A DNA stretch of 64,000 nt from Halobacteriales archaeon YIM A00010. GTDB taxonomy: Archaea; Halobacteriota; Halobacteria; Halobacteriales; Haloarculaceae. The DNA is taken from NCBI GenBank assembly GCA_025041175.1, contig JAKCFJ010000007.1, forward strand, positions 1 to 64,000, in the 5' to 3' direction. Positions 50,883 to 60,200 of this stretch are shown here, piece after piece. The position numbers were made by a program, and so were the translations under genes. Under the pieces are notes generated by a model, which saw only the letters and a program-made list of their open reading frames with translations, made no database searches and was not told where the DNA came from. The first letter of the stretch is position 1; every line of letters starts with the position of its first letter.

Positions 50883-51803
50883 ATGGTCGCTCCAACCGAC
50901 ATCCCTGGAATCACCGAGAACAATTCGCGTGAACGTAATATTGTCATCGGTGCTGGCTATGGCATGATAAGTCTCTTCATCCTTTTCTTCCCAAGTGTTG
51001 CTCTCGGGCTTTTGCTTCTGGGCTTACCGTTCGTTGCGGGGGGTGTAGTGAGTCGGAACTGGCGAGAGACGGCAACGAAGCTCGCAGAGATTCCTGGGAT
51101 TGCTCCGGATGGGGGGGCGGTCTCAGGGATCATAGCGTTCGTATATACGATACTTATCGTGCTTCTCATAGTGCCGTTACTTCTGCTCTCACCGCTCATT
51201 GGTGCAGTTCTCGTTGGACGGAACTGGCGAGGGATCGCAACAAGCCTTTCGAGAATCCCTGGTATCGATTCGAACGGGGGAGCTGTCGCCGGAATTGTGG
51301 CGTTTGTATATATGATAGTGCTGGTAAGCATTGTGGTGGCTGCTGCTGGCGGTGGCGAGGGCTCTGATACGACGGAGCCAACTTCTACAACACCGACACC
51401 TCCCTCCACAGAATCGCTCACTCCGACGACGGAAACAGCCACATCCATGACTATGGCTGCGACCCCGTCTTTGACGTCCCCGACGACACGTACGACGGAA
51501 CCACCAGCGCCACCATCGACCGAGACAGCAACACCGGTAGCGACTCCAGAACCAACACCGGTGGCAACGCCAGAGCCGACACCAGTGGAAACGCCGGAAC
51601 CGACGCCAGAAGCAACGCCAGAGCCAACACCAACCCAAGAGTCCGTTGACCTTCCACCCCCAAGTGGAGATAGCAGTGATCCGTATGATTGTTCGGACTT
51701 TGATACCCAGGAGCAAGCACAGGCTGTGCTTGAGAACACCCCCGGCGATCCCTCTGACCTGGATCGCGATGACGATGGGATTGCTTGTGAATCCTTACAG
51801 TGA
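50883..51803 (+). CDS. Membrane protein with Excalibur calcium-binding domain
   Basis: A 306-residue protein. Two similar blocks ([20 protein letters not shown] and [20 protein letters not shown]) alternate with hydrophobic segments in the first 160 residues, four helices in all. A long Thr/Pro stalk with ATPEPTPV repeats follows. The end is an Excalibur motif, [17 protein letters not shown] and [10 protein letters not shown], with the calcium DxDxDG loop. It probably displays the Excalibur domain outside the cell, next to the exported nuclease made upstream. Confidence 0.75.
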   Translation: MVAPTDIPGITENNSRERNIVIGAGYGMISLFILFFPSVALGLLLLGLPFVAGGVVSRNWRETATKLAEIPGIAPDGGAVSGIIAFVYTILIVLLIVPLLLLSPLIGAVLVGRNWRGIATSLSRIPGIDSNGGAVAGIVAFVYMIVLVSIVVAAAGGGEGSDTTEPTSTTPTPPSTESLTPTTETATSMTMAATPSLTSPTTRTTEPPAPPSTETATPVATPEPTPVATPEPTPVETPEPTPEATPEPTPTQESVDLPPPSGDSSDPYDCSDFDTQEQAQAVLENTPGDPSDLDRDDDGIACESLQ

Positions 51804-52062
51804 GTCGTAACGGCTAGCGGAATATCGACTAGACTCATTAGTCAGAATGGAGGGCCGTTCGTATGCTGTGTTCTCATTGCTCTAGTGGGTGGGGCCCGGA
51901 CGGTGAGGGACCAGTCACGTCACCATCGTCACTGACACGGAAGGGTCTCAGCTGTCGACCTTCATCGTGATGTTCGTTAGTTCTCGTCGCCCATCTGTCG
52001 TCAAGAACTCTGATACATATTCAATCATAAGTATCTATAGGTAGTATTGTTTGTTCTAATAT

Positions 52063-55000
52063 ATGGAACCGATCACGAGTGGTCTGCTGACGAATCTGCT
52101 TGCAGCAGGACTGTTAAACAGGGTTGAGGCGGGCCGCCAGCACCTCCACGCCGTGTTTCGGGAGGCGGAGTTCCACGCGGAGCTTGATGCGATCGAAACG
52201 GAGTTCCACAAAAGCCTTTGTGACGCGATCGAGGACGGTGCCGCCGAGCAGGAACTGGACGACTTCGCGGACATTGTGGAGCACTGGGATGCGGTCATCG
52301 AGCGTCTTGACGCCACGGCTGCTATGGACGGTGAGGTCGGTCCTGCAACCGATCGGCTGGTCTTCGAAAGCGAGCGAGAGGCCGTCGATCGGCTCGCCCG
52401 GGAGATCGGGGCCGTCTGCGGGTACGACCTAGAGACGAACCCCCAACTCCAACAGGCGCTCAAGCGCGCGGTCGCCGAGGCCTACCGTGAGGCCGTTGGC
52501 TCGTTCGCCGAACGCCTCGTCGACGCCGGATTGGACGAACAATTCGTCGCCGAAGCAAACATCGAGGAGCTAGGAGCCCTTGACCAACTGCAAGATCGCT
52601 TAGCCGACCTCGAAGAACGGCTCACTCATCCTCGGTTTTACGAGCTGTATCGGGGGGATGCAGCCGGTCGCCGGCAGGCGAGTCGGATGATCGACCCCCA
52701 AGCCCTCGAATTCGTCTCTCGGCCGGAGCTAGAGGACAGGCGGACTGCCCAGCGGTTGTTGGTGCTCGGGCCTGGTGGCTCGGGCAAATCGCGGGTGCTG
52801 GCCGACCTCGTCGCCAACGCTAATCCAGCAATCGCGCACATCATTCGTCCGAAAGCTGCTCTCCAGAATTCTCAGGATCTCCAGCCGCTCCGGAGTGAAT
52901 CGTTTCAGGGTGACGTATTGCTCGTCTGGGACGATATCCATGCGATCAGTCCTGAGCGGGACAATACTGTCTTCCGGAAGGCGATCTTCGAACTCGAGGA
53001 GTTCCTCGCGCCGGAGCATGAGTTGCACGTCTTCGCAGCAGCCAGATCCAATCGGATGGAGTCGCTGCCAGGAGAGATCGAGCGTACGGGGTCACCGTTA
53101 TGGTCGACTTTCGAGACTGTCGAGTTGGGAGAACTCTCGGAGGAAGCGATCGCGACGCTATTTGATCGAGTGCTCGCGAAAGAGGGAGTCGTGGCCTCCG
53201 AGGAGGTGCGGACGGCGTTCGTCGAGAAGGCACAGACGACCGATCCCTCACCGTTGTACGTGACCTCCGTGGTGGAGACTGTCGACGGCGTGCAGTTGAC
53301 GACGGAGGATATCGAGGTGCTGCCCGAAGATGCACTCACCATCTGGCAGGAGCAGTACGAAGCCATTAATGCCGCTAACGATGAGCGTCGGTTCGTCCTC
53401 TGGGCGGTGAAGCTTCTTGCCGAATTCGGCAATCTTTCGGGGTATCACCGCTCGCTCCTCAAAGGCATCTACGCGCACGTTTTAGATCGGGATGAACTTA
53501 CGTTCGATCCGCCCGTTAAGAAACTGTGTCAGCACCAATGGTTGGTGCCGCGAGCTGATGCACATGGTGAGACCGCGTATGTTGTTCATGATGTCAAAAC
53601 CGAAGCGATCGATGAGTCGATAGAGGGACGACTCCGTGCGTATTCGACGTTTCTCTTCGAGGATGTGGATAAGTACCTGCCAACTACTGGGAATATCGAG
53701 CATTGGTTACATGAAAACTATGCAGCAGAGCTTTACAACATATCACTACCATGGATTCCCCAAGTTCGCAAACAACATCATGAAAGATCAATAACACTTA
53801 GTCCTGAGTGTACCGCTGCTCACTACAACTACGCGAATCTCCTGCAATACGAGTACGATGCGGTAGAGGAGGCCAAAGAGCATTACGAGGAGGCGTTGGC
53901 CATCGATCCGGAAGATGCTCAAGCCCACTACAACCACGCGAATCTCCTGCAATACGAGTACGATGCGGTAGAGGAGGCCAAAGAGCATTACGAGGAGAGT
54001 CTGGCTCTCGATCCGGAAGATGCTCAAGCCCACTACAACTACGCGAATCTCCTAAAAACCGAGTACGATGTGGTAGAGGAGGCCAAAGAGCATTACGAGG
54101 AGGGTCTGGCTCTCGATCCGAAATATGCTCAAGCCCATACAAACTACGCGGTTCTCCTAGCCGATGCGTACGATGCGGTAGAGGAGGCAAAGGAGCACTA
54201 CGAGGAGGCGTTGGCCATCGATCCAGAGAATCCCAACGCCTACTACAGCTACGCGAATCTCCTGAAAAACGAGTACGATGCGGTAGAGGAGGCAAAGGAA
54301 CACTATGAGGAGGCATTGGCCCTCGATCCAGAATTTGCCCGAGCCCATACAAACTATGCGATTCTCCTACGTGAGGAGTGCGATGCGGTAGAGGAGGCCA
54401 AAGCACACTACGAGGAGGCGCTGGCCATCAATTCGGATCTCGATCCCGCCCACCACCACTACGCACATCTCTTGGAAGGGGAATTGGATGCGTCGGAGGA
54501 GGCGAAGGAACACTACGAGGAGGCATTGGCCATCGATCCGGAGGATGGTGAACACCATTGTTGCTATGGGACTTTCTTGATTGATGAGCTGGATGCACCA
54601 GCGGAGGCCAAAGCGCACTACGAACAGGCCTTGCAGTTGTTTGAGGATGTGAATGAGGCGACACAGGTACTGTCTGCTCTCTACGGGTTAGTTCGCGTTT
54701 ATCGAGCAGTGGACGATGATGGCATGGCGCTTGAGTACTGTGAGCGTGCGTTGGCCATCTCGCCCGACGATCCCACCAAGAGCCGCTGGTTCGAGGGTGT
54801 TCATGCCCTTCTCACGGAATCGGATTGTCGGACGCGATATATACATGGGCTAACGGCCGTCTGTGACGAGCATCGTGATCTTTCGCGGGCCCTCTTTGAG
54901 CAGGTGTGGACGAATCAGGACGGCTACCCTCCCACCTCTGAGTCCAACGACATAACCCTTGCAGCTGGTGTCATGCTGGCAGCCTGTCCCCGTGATGACG

Positions 55001-55209
55001 GCGACGACTCTCAGACAGCTGAGGAGATCCTGAGCTATATCGAGCCATCATCCCTCTCTTCTCCGATCCGTCTTCTGTACGAATCCCTTGACGGTGGCCC
55101 AACCGACTCACTTGCTGTCTCCTCGACCGATGAGCCACTTGAGGAACTTTCCCTTGAAATGCTCGAACGCCAGGCCGTTGCTCATCTTCTCGATCGGAGT
55201 GAGGACTGA
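52063..55209 (+). CDS. STAND-type ATPase with C-terminal TPR repeats
   Basis: A 1,048-residue protein. The N-terminal 200 residues are helical and acidic with no known effector motif. A P-loop NTPase follows: Walker A GPGGSGKS at 236-243 and Walker B VLLVWDD at 285-291, then RSNRMESLPGEIE as sensor. A winged-helix-like part lies around 440-520. Residues 585-860 are eight 35-residue TPRs, followed by a helical end. Effector-NTPase-repeat order is that of STAND/NLR-like immune ATPases, where repeats sense a viral protein. It has no operon partner. Confidence 0.75.
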   Translation: MEPITSGLLTNLLAAGLLNRVEAGRQHLHAVFREAEFHAELDAIETEFHKSLCDAIEDGAAEQELDDFADIVEHWDAVIERLDATAAMDGEVGPATDRLVFESEREAVDRLAREIGAVCGYDLETNPQLQQALKRAVAEAYREAVGSFAERLVDAGLDEQFVAEANIEELGALDQLQDRLADLEERLTHPRFYELYRGDAAGRRQASRMIDPQALEFVSRPELEDRRTAQRLLVLGPGGSGKSRVLADLVANANPAIAHIIRPKAALQNSQDLQPLRSESFQGDVLLVWDDIHAISPERDNTVFRKAIFELEEFLAPEHELHVFAAARSNRMESLPGEIERTGSPLWSTFETVELGELSEEAIATLFDRVLAKEGVVASEEVRTAFVEKAQTTDPSPLYVTSVVETVDGVQLTTEDIEVLPEDALTIWQEQYEAINAANDERRFVLWAVKLLAEFGNLSGYHRSLLKGIYAHVLDRDELTFDPPVKKLCQHQWLVPRADAHGETAYVVHDVKTEAIDESIEGRLRAYSTFLFEDVDKYLPTTGNIEHWLHENYAAELYNISLPWIPQVRKQHHERSITLSPECTAAHYNYANLLQYEYDAVEEAKEHYEEALAIDPEDAQAHYNHANLLQYEYDAVEEAKEHYEESLALDPEDAQAHYNYANLLKTEYDVVEEAKEHYEEGLALDPKYAQAHTNYAVLLADAYDAVEEAKEHYEEALAIDPENPNAYYSYANLLKNEYDAVEEAKEHYEEALALDPEFARAHTNYAILLREECDAVEEAKAHYEEALAINSDLDPAHHHYAHLLEGELDASEEAKEHYEEALAIDPEDGEHHCCYGTFLIDELDAPAEAKAHYEQALQLFEDVNEATQVLSALYGLVRVYRAVDDDGMALEYCERALAISPDDPTKSRWFEGVHALLTESDCRTRYIHGLTAVCDEHRDLSRALFEQVWTNQDGYPPTSESNDITLAAGVMLAACPRDDGDDSQTAEEILSYIEPSSLSSPIRLLYESLDGGPTDSLAVSSTDEPLEELSLEMLERQAVAHLLDRSED
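53821..54660 (+). repeat. Eight 105-bp TPR-coding tandem repeats
   Basis: Units begin at 53821 and 53926 and continue every 105 bases. The first five are nearly identical in DNA (long runs around the EAKEHYEEAL codons). The last two diverge. Recent homogenisation suggests the repeat number can change, which would alter the sensor surface of the ATPase. Confidence 0.8.
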
Positions 55210-55330
55210 TACACATGCTGGTGACGCACCACTATGCTGCTGTCCAGCAATGACGTGATTTCAGAGTCTCCTATCGCTGACTGTCATGTGGGTTATTACC
55301 ATGGTGAGAAGGTATAGTTTTACGCCAGAC

Positions 55331-55349
55331 TGGCGAGAAGTGGGGCGTC
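55331..55349 (+). repeat. 19-bp direct repeat, copy 1
   Basis: TGGCGAGAAGTGGGGCGTC matches 57151-57169 at 18 of 19 positions. The two copies bracket a broken resolvase and a HEPN-type gene, 1.8 kb in all. Confidence 0.75.
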
Positions 55350-55386
55350 TTTAAGATAATTGCAGGGGTGGTACAAAGTACGACGA

Positions 55387-55712
55387 ATGAGCGAAGCAAC
55401 TGCCCTCTATTGTCGCGTTTCGACAACCGATCAGGATCTCTCTCGACAGCGCCAACTCACTGCTGACTACGCGACCGATCAGCTCGGTGCTGAGTCAGCT
55501 GATATCGAGATATTCATCGATAAGCAGAGCGGAATGAACACTGACCGTGATGGGTACCGGAAGCTCATGGCGGCGATCGAGGATGGAACCATCGAGCAAG
55601 ATGTCGCGTATCTCACGGTCGGTGCGTGACTTCTCCGCAATTGTCGAGTGGATTGTGGACGAGAACAGTGTCGGATTCCCATCCTCGATGGGGGTTTGTG
55701 CTTGATTTCGAC
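55387..55712 (+). pseudogene. Frameshifted serine recombinase (resolvase)
   Basis: ATG 55387 opens a resolvase N-terminus: ALYCRVSTTDQDLSRQRQLT with the catalytic Ser, then FIDKQSGMNTDRDGYRKLM. The frame stops at 55629 after AYLTVGA. In the +1 frame the resolvase continues (SRSVRDFSAIVEWIVDENSV), so a one-base shift broke it near 55620; the frame then ends in a stop near 55710. The C-terminal HTH is gone. Related to the scrap at 1031. Confidence 0.75.
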
Positions 55713-55726
55713 GATTATATAATAAT

Positions 55727-57070
55727 TTATGCATTATCTGGATACCATTCGGATATTTCTTTGAGGAGATCCATCTGTTTCTGTTTTCTTCGCATTATAT
55801 CTTCAATTTCAGAATTGTCTTTATTACCTAGTGACAGAACAAATTCAAAGTCAGATGAAGTCCATTCATGTCGCTTCGAAAAATATAAATTCAATAGACT
55901 TTCGAGTAGTATTTTCATGAGATTTCGATCCTCTGTGGTAGCAGATACATCAATACCACCATGAACCATGTTGTTTCGCAAGTCTCTCAACCGATCTATT
56001 CTTCGGCTAGTGATCCCTGGTTCTGACCAGCTAATAAATGATTCCGCTCGTTTTGTAATATCTGACATACTATTGTCTTCATTAGTTTGAGTAAGTACCT
56101 CAAGCCCTCTCCAGAAATCGAAAAAAGCCTCCGTTGAGTTTGGAGATGTTATTGCTGACTGGAACGCCTTGAGGCCAGCTATCAAATCATCGTCTACTGA
56201 CGTGGACTCACTGAGGTCTGGAAGATCACTAAATACAGTATCAAACTGTTCTGCCTTCCATTGAGTTACCCTCTCCGGTTTTCTTAGGGACGGATCTCCG
56301 CTATATGCATGATATAAAAATTCACTATCTTTGAAGATTAGGTAGATAAACGGTTCACGCAGATCTGCCCATCGACTACGCCTCGGGCCAGATCCACCAA
56401 ATGATTTGTTTTTCTTATTATAATTAATTGAGAAATTGAGACGTGCTAAGAGTATTTGGAGAGCATTGGTAACATGAGTTAGAGCGTAACGGGAGTCTCG
56501 ACCATAACACGATGCTTTCCAAAATGTATAATCATTTGAATATATGTCATTGACTGAATCTACTATAAATGATTTAAATGCGTATAGCGATGGATTCTTA
56601 TCATCTATTTCAATAGATCCTAAATCAATCCCAGTTACACCGGGAACTATATTCTCTTTCCATTCCTCCTGTTCAATCCGTTCGTAGGTCATATCCAGAG
56701 ATTTATATTCCTCCCTTTCTACACTTTCATGGATCTTAAGATTGAGTGGGAATGCTATCGTATATTTTTCTACCTCAATACCAAATAGATTTTGTTCAAA
56801 CTCTTCAAATCTATCGTGGTAGGCTTGTACTGGGTTTTCTTTATCTTTTAGCTCACTCAGAAATTGTACAAGATGTGTATGAATTTCCGATTGTGATAGG
56901 AGGAATTTATTTGGTTTAAGTCTGGATTTATTAGATAATATCGGCAAGAGGTAATTAAATCGATCTATATTCTCGTTCTCCCTTGCTGTATCTCCTGGTT
57001 CGTCAGTCGCAAAAGATGCCACTAATTCTTTAACTGAGAATTCCTCATCACTCATCTCTTCATCACTCAT
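55727..57070 (-). CDS. ApeA-like HEPN domain protein
   Basis: A 447-residue protein, AT-rich compared with the genes to its left. The C-terminal domain has FFDFWRGLEVLTQ and then LRDLRNNMVHGG, with the HEPN ribonuclease motif RX4H at Arg365-His370. The N-terminal 300 residues are unassigned and may sense a trigger. HEPN proteins of this form cut RNA to abort infection. MSDEE is repeated at the start, so 57055 is a second possible start. It lies alone between two 19-bp direct repeats, suggesting it arrived as a unit. Confidence 0.65.
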   Translation of the reverse strand: MSDEEMSDEEFSVKELVASFATDEPGDTARENENIDRFNYLLPILSNKSRLKPNKFLLSQSEIHTHLVQFLSELKDKENPVQAYHDRFEEFEQNLFGIEVEKYTIAFPLNLKIHESVEREEYKSLDMTYERIEQEEWKENIVPGVTGIDLGSIEIDDKNPSLYAFKSFIVDSVNDIYSNDYTFWKASCYGRDSRYALTHVTNALQILLARLNFSINYNKKNKSFGGSGPRRSRWADLREPFIYLIFKDSEFLYHAYSGDPSLRKPERVTQWKAEQFDTVFSDLPDLSESTSVDDDLIAGLKAFQSAITSPNSTEAFFDFWRGLEVLTQTNEDNSMSDITKRAESFISWSEPGITSRRIDRLRDLRNNMVHGGIDVSATTEDRNLMKILLESLLNLYFSKRHEWTSSDFEFVLSLGNKDNSEIEDIMRRKQKQMDLLKEISEWYPDNA

Positions 57071-57150
57071 TTGTCAATCTTATCTTCTATTTGGTCATAC
57101 ATGGTTTATGGGTTTTCTTATGAAGAACCACTTTCTCCGTGATGGGGAGG

Positions 57151-57169
57151 TGGCGAGAAGTGGGACGTC
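57151..57169 (+). repeat. 19-bp direct repeat, copy 2
   Basis: TGGCGAGAAGTGGGACGTC differs by one base from 55331-55349. Confidence 0.75.
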
Positions 57170-57207
57170 ATGAGTGCTATGTGATCGATTTCGTTAGTCC
57201 ATCGGCC

Positions 57208-58731
57208 TTATCGTGCCGTTCGTCGGCCGAGGATGAAGACAAAGAGGGCCGTAAGCACGATGCCAGCAAGCGATTCCACGGCGACGACGGCCCGTGACCA
57301 CGGTCCTACCGGTGCGAGCTCGCCATCCATGATCGTCGAGAAGGTGGTGACGCTGAAGTAGATGTTCATCAGGATGTCCTGCCACCCAGCGACCGTCCGC
57401 AATTGACTGAGTGAGGTGATGGCGTAGTCGGTGCCAGTAGCGTCCTTCACCCCACCAAGCCCCGCGAATAGGAGTCCTGCGGAAAGGATAACGCCAGCCC
57501 ACCAGGTAAGGACGCGTTTGACGCTTTCACCGTGTCTAGTGAGGTACCACATGAGCGTTTTGACAGCCCAGGGACCGTACTCCCCGCGCTTCCAGTAGAG
57601 GGATCGGTCGGCCTCTTCTTTGCTGATGTGGAACTCGCGGGCGGCCTCCGATAATGCGTTCTCCTCGTGAAGAGTTTCGAGCCGCCGGTACACCCAACGG
57701 GCAGCAGCGAGCGGGTGTACAGTCTTGGGTAGGTAATCTGTTATCGGTATATCTTTGGACAAAGGGTGCACCGTAAGAGAATTTTCCTCGTATACACATC
57801 CCGGACGGGACGTGATGGAGTCATAGAACGTCATCTTCGGATCGAAAAACGTTGTATTGGAGTTGATACGCGTATCCGCAAAGACAGTTTCGTAGAGGAG
57901 TGCGCTCGTAAATGTTGTCCGACGACAGTCGGCACGTGTGAGCACCGCGTCCTCAAGCGTTGCATGACGAAAATTCGCCATTTTAAGGTTGGCATCCGAC
58001 AAATCAGCGTCCCGAAGTCCAGCGTCAGTGAAGTTGACCCGTCGGAGGTCAGCGCCGGTGAAATTGGCCCCGTGGGGGACAGCATCTCTGAAATCGGCAT
58101 TTAGTAGTTCCGCATCGATGAATATAGCCGCTGAGAGATCAGTGCCAGTAAATTTGGCCCTTGGGAGGCAAGCATCGGTGAAATCAGCATATATGGAGAT
58201 AGCGTTGGTGAAGACGGCATCTGCGAGTTCTGCATCGATAAAATCGGTGAAAACGGGTTCAGCGTCGGTGAACGTAGCTCCTCGGAGATCAGCGTCGGTG
58301 AAGTCGGCTCCTGCAAGCTCAGCGTTGGTGAAGTTGGCCTCTTGGAGATCTGCACCGGTGAACGTAGCCCCTCGGAGATCTGTGTTGGTAAAATCGACCT
58401 CCTCAAGCATCGAGTTATCAAATATGGCTCCGAGGAGTGGACAGTCACCGAGCGACAACGCTTCCCACTCTACGTGACGATGCCGAAGAATAGCCCCATC
58501 AAGTCGTTCGGGGATGTCTGCTCGTGTCTCGATGAGTTCCACGAGCGGTTTCTCGTCCACGTCAGCATGCCAGATACACCGATCTGTCTCGTCGTGAGAC
58601 TCCCAGACTAGTCGCCAACAACAGACTGCACTGATTTCTATCTCCCAAGGTGAAGTACGGGGAATACCAATTTCGGGATGCAGTTCAAAGCCACAGCGGT
58701 TCGTGGGAATCTCCGTATCGTCGGTAGTCAT
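57208..58731 (-). CDS. Pentapeptide-repeat protein with ion-channel C-terminus
   Basis: A 507-residue protein from ATG 58731. An N-terminal part with Cys and Trp (CWRLVWESHDETDRCIWHAD) leads to about 34 pentapeptide repeats of the A(D/N)F form (DFTNTDLRGATFTGADLQEA), which build a right-handed beta helix. The end has two membrane helices around a pore-like loop, NIYFSVTTFSTIMDGELAPV, as in two-helix ion channels. A repeat sensor joined to a pore suggests a membrane-damaging effector or a regulated channel. Confidence 0.75.
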   Translation of the reverse strand: MTTDDTEIPTNRCGFELHPEIGIPRTSPWEIEISAVCCWRLVWESHDETDRCIWHADVDEKPLVELIETRADIPERLDGAILRHRHVEWEALSLGDCPLLGAIFDNSMLEEVDFTNTDLRGATFTGADLQEANFTNAELAGADFTDADLRGATFTDAEPVFTDFIDAELADAVFTNAISIYADFTDACLPRAKFTGTDLSAAIFIDAELLNADFRDAVPHGANFTGADLRRVNFTDAGLRDADLSDANLKMANFRHATLEDAVLTRADCRRTTFTSALLYETVFADTRINSNTTFFDPKMTFYDSITSRPGCVYEENSLTVHPLSKDIPITDYLPKTVHPLAAARWVYRRLETLHEENALSEAAREFHISKEEADRSLYWKRGEYGPWAVKTLMWYLTRHGESVKRVLTWWAGVILSAGLLFAGLGGVKDATGTDYAITSLSQLRTVAGWQDILMNIYFSVTTFSTIMDGELAPVGPWSRAVVAVESLAGIVLTALFVFILGRRTAR

Positions 58732-58772
58732 ATCGCGGCCAACGATTACTGTTCTGAAAAATATATAGTCCG

Positions 58773-58976
58773 ATGTATCGTGTGATGTCGTGTTTTGCGG
58801 GAATCTCCGACATTGATTGGCTTTTTCTTGCATCAACTACCATGGCAGTTATTTTTGGTGCTTACTTCTATTCAACACAAGCCAAGATAGCTTCTTGTCA
58901 CGCAATGTCAGACAGACAAACCGATATAGTTCGAGAAGCGGGTGATAATCTAAGTGCCAAACCGTGTTTTTACTGA
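58773..58976 (+). CDS. Possible small membrane protein, 67 residues
   Basis: ATG 58773 opens a frame with one hydrophobic helix (WLFLASTTMAVIFGAYFY) and a polar tail. It is divergent from the pentapeptide gene and overlaps the end of the gene at 58950 by 27 bases. No other support. Confidence 0.25.
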   Translation: MYRVMSCFAGISDIDWLFLASTTMAVIFGAYFYSTQAKIASCHAMSDRQTDIVREAGDNLSAKPCFY

Positions 58977-60161
58977 ATTGACGTTATCTAGACGCAGCCC
59001 CAATAAGGTTTGAAAAATGTCAATGTGATCTATATACAATCCAGGGCCCAATTCCATTGATGAAATTGTTTTTCCGTCGGCCCTTTTTTCTAACTTTATA
59101 CTGTGGATTGGGGATGGAATGTCCAACTTGGAGGGATCCGTTTCTGCAAGTATACAAACTTTACCAGGTTTACTATACTCTTCTGAAAATGTCCCTGGTA
59201 CGTGTGTATAGTCATTTGAGGGGGAAGAGGTCGACCTTTCATACGAAGATTCTTCTGTGGACAAGCAAACTTTTACGCTCTGCTCATCTCTAATCCCTAG
59301 GGTCATCCACTCAAATCCTTCATACGTTACTACCCCTTCTTCCCGGTTAAGATCGACGGTATCCCGAAGAATAGTCACATATATCCTTAATAAATCGTCA
59401 AGTGCATTATGGACATGTTCTCGATCCTCAACCCGGTGTGGAACTAAACTCGGCTCAGAAATCTTTGAATGGAACATCTCACACCGAGTGCTCTTATACT
59501 GATATCCATGGATAGATTCAACAGGCGATGAGGGGTTTGGAGCAAATTTCCCTAGGTCTATATCCTTCTGTGCCTCAGAAAGCGCTCGCTTGAGCCAATC
59601 TGATTCCCCCTCACCGTCTTCAGATCTTATCGGTGTACGATCGCTCAAAAGAGTTTCCAAAGCTAGAAACGCATTTCGATAAGCATCAAACAGGTCGTCA
59701 GTGGATTGAGATAATCGGAAGAAGCGTAAACTTTCATGCCATTTTGTTTCGGGAATATCTTGTTTTACCAGCTCACCATTTTTATCCCGAACTGTAGCTG
59801 AAGCACTCGAGCCAACAGAAAAGTCAGCGATCCCAACGAGCCGAAGGAATTGACGGCTCTCCTTAGACCAGGCAACAATATGCTCCGAATGCAAATTTTC
59901 ACATCGATGATCTGCATCATTTTCAATACTAAGGATATCAAGCCCACGTTGCAAATGTTCATAAAGAGAATCCACCCTATTCTTTTCTGGTATTATTTTT
60001 TCCGCACGAACAGCAGCAAACGGGTTTTTCTCTTCTAATTCCACTTCCCAGCCATTATAAACTACTATGTTATTGTTATTGGGGGTTTCTTTAAGCCGAA
60101 AAGCGCCACCGGAATAATATTGCTCCCCATCGACGATTTTCAACTGCCCGATTTTTGCCAT
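58950..60161 (-). CDS. HEPN-like protein, 403 residues
   Basis: The centre has DDLFDAYRNAFLALETLLSD followed by STRCEMFHSKISE, with RX4H at Arg226-His231. This resembles the C-terminal domain of the ApeA-like protein at 55727, although the two are not close. The N-terminal 150 residues are beta-rich and the C-terminal 130 contain no motif. Both flanking parts could sense infection. It is AT-rich. It lies next to the integrase gene on the same strand. Confidence 0.55.
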   Translation of the reverse strand: MAKIGQLKIVDGEQYYSGGAFRLKETPNNNNIVVYNGWEVELEEKNPFAAVRAEKIIPEKNRVDSLYEHLQRGLDILSIENDADHRCENLHSEHIVAWSKESRQFLRLVGIADFSVGSSASATVRDKNGELVKQDIPETKWHESLRFFRLSQSTDDLFDAYRNAFLALETLLSDRTPIRSEDGEGESDWLKRALSEAQKDIDLGKFAPNPSSPVESIHGYQYKSTRCEMFHSKISEPSLVPHRVEDREHVHNALDDLLRIYVTILRDTVDLNREEGVVTYEGFEWMTLGIRDEQSVKVCLSTEESSYERSTSSPSNDYTHVPGTFSEEYSKPGKVCILAETDPSKLDIPSPIHSIKLEKRADGKTISSMELGPGLYIDHIDIFQTLLGLRLDNVNSVKTRFGT

Positions 60162-60200
60162 GTATGATGTGTGATGTAGTCTGGTATAACTCTTCAGGAG

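Noticed and set aside
53788-54618. Minus-strand hydrophobic repeat frames across the TPR region
   Set aside because: They mirror the tandem TPR-coding repeats on the plus strand, which have clear TPR residues.
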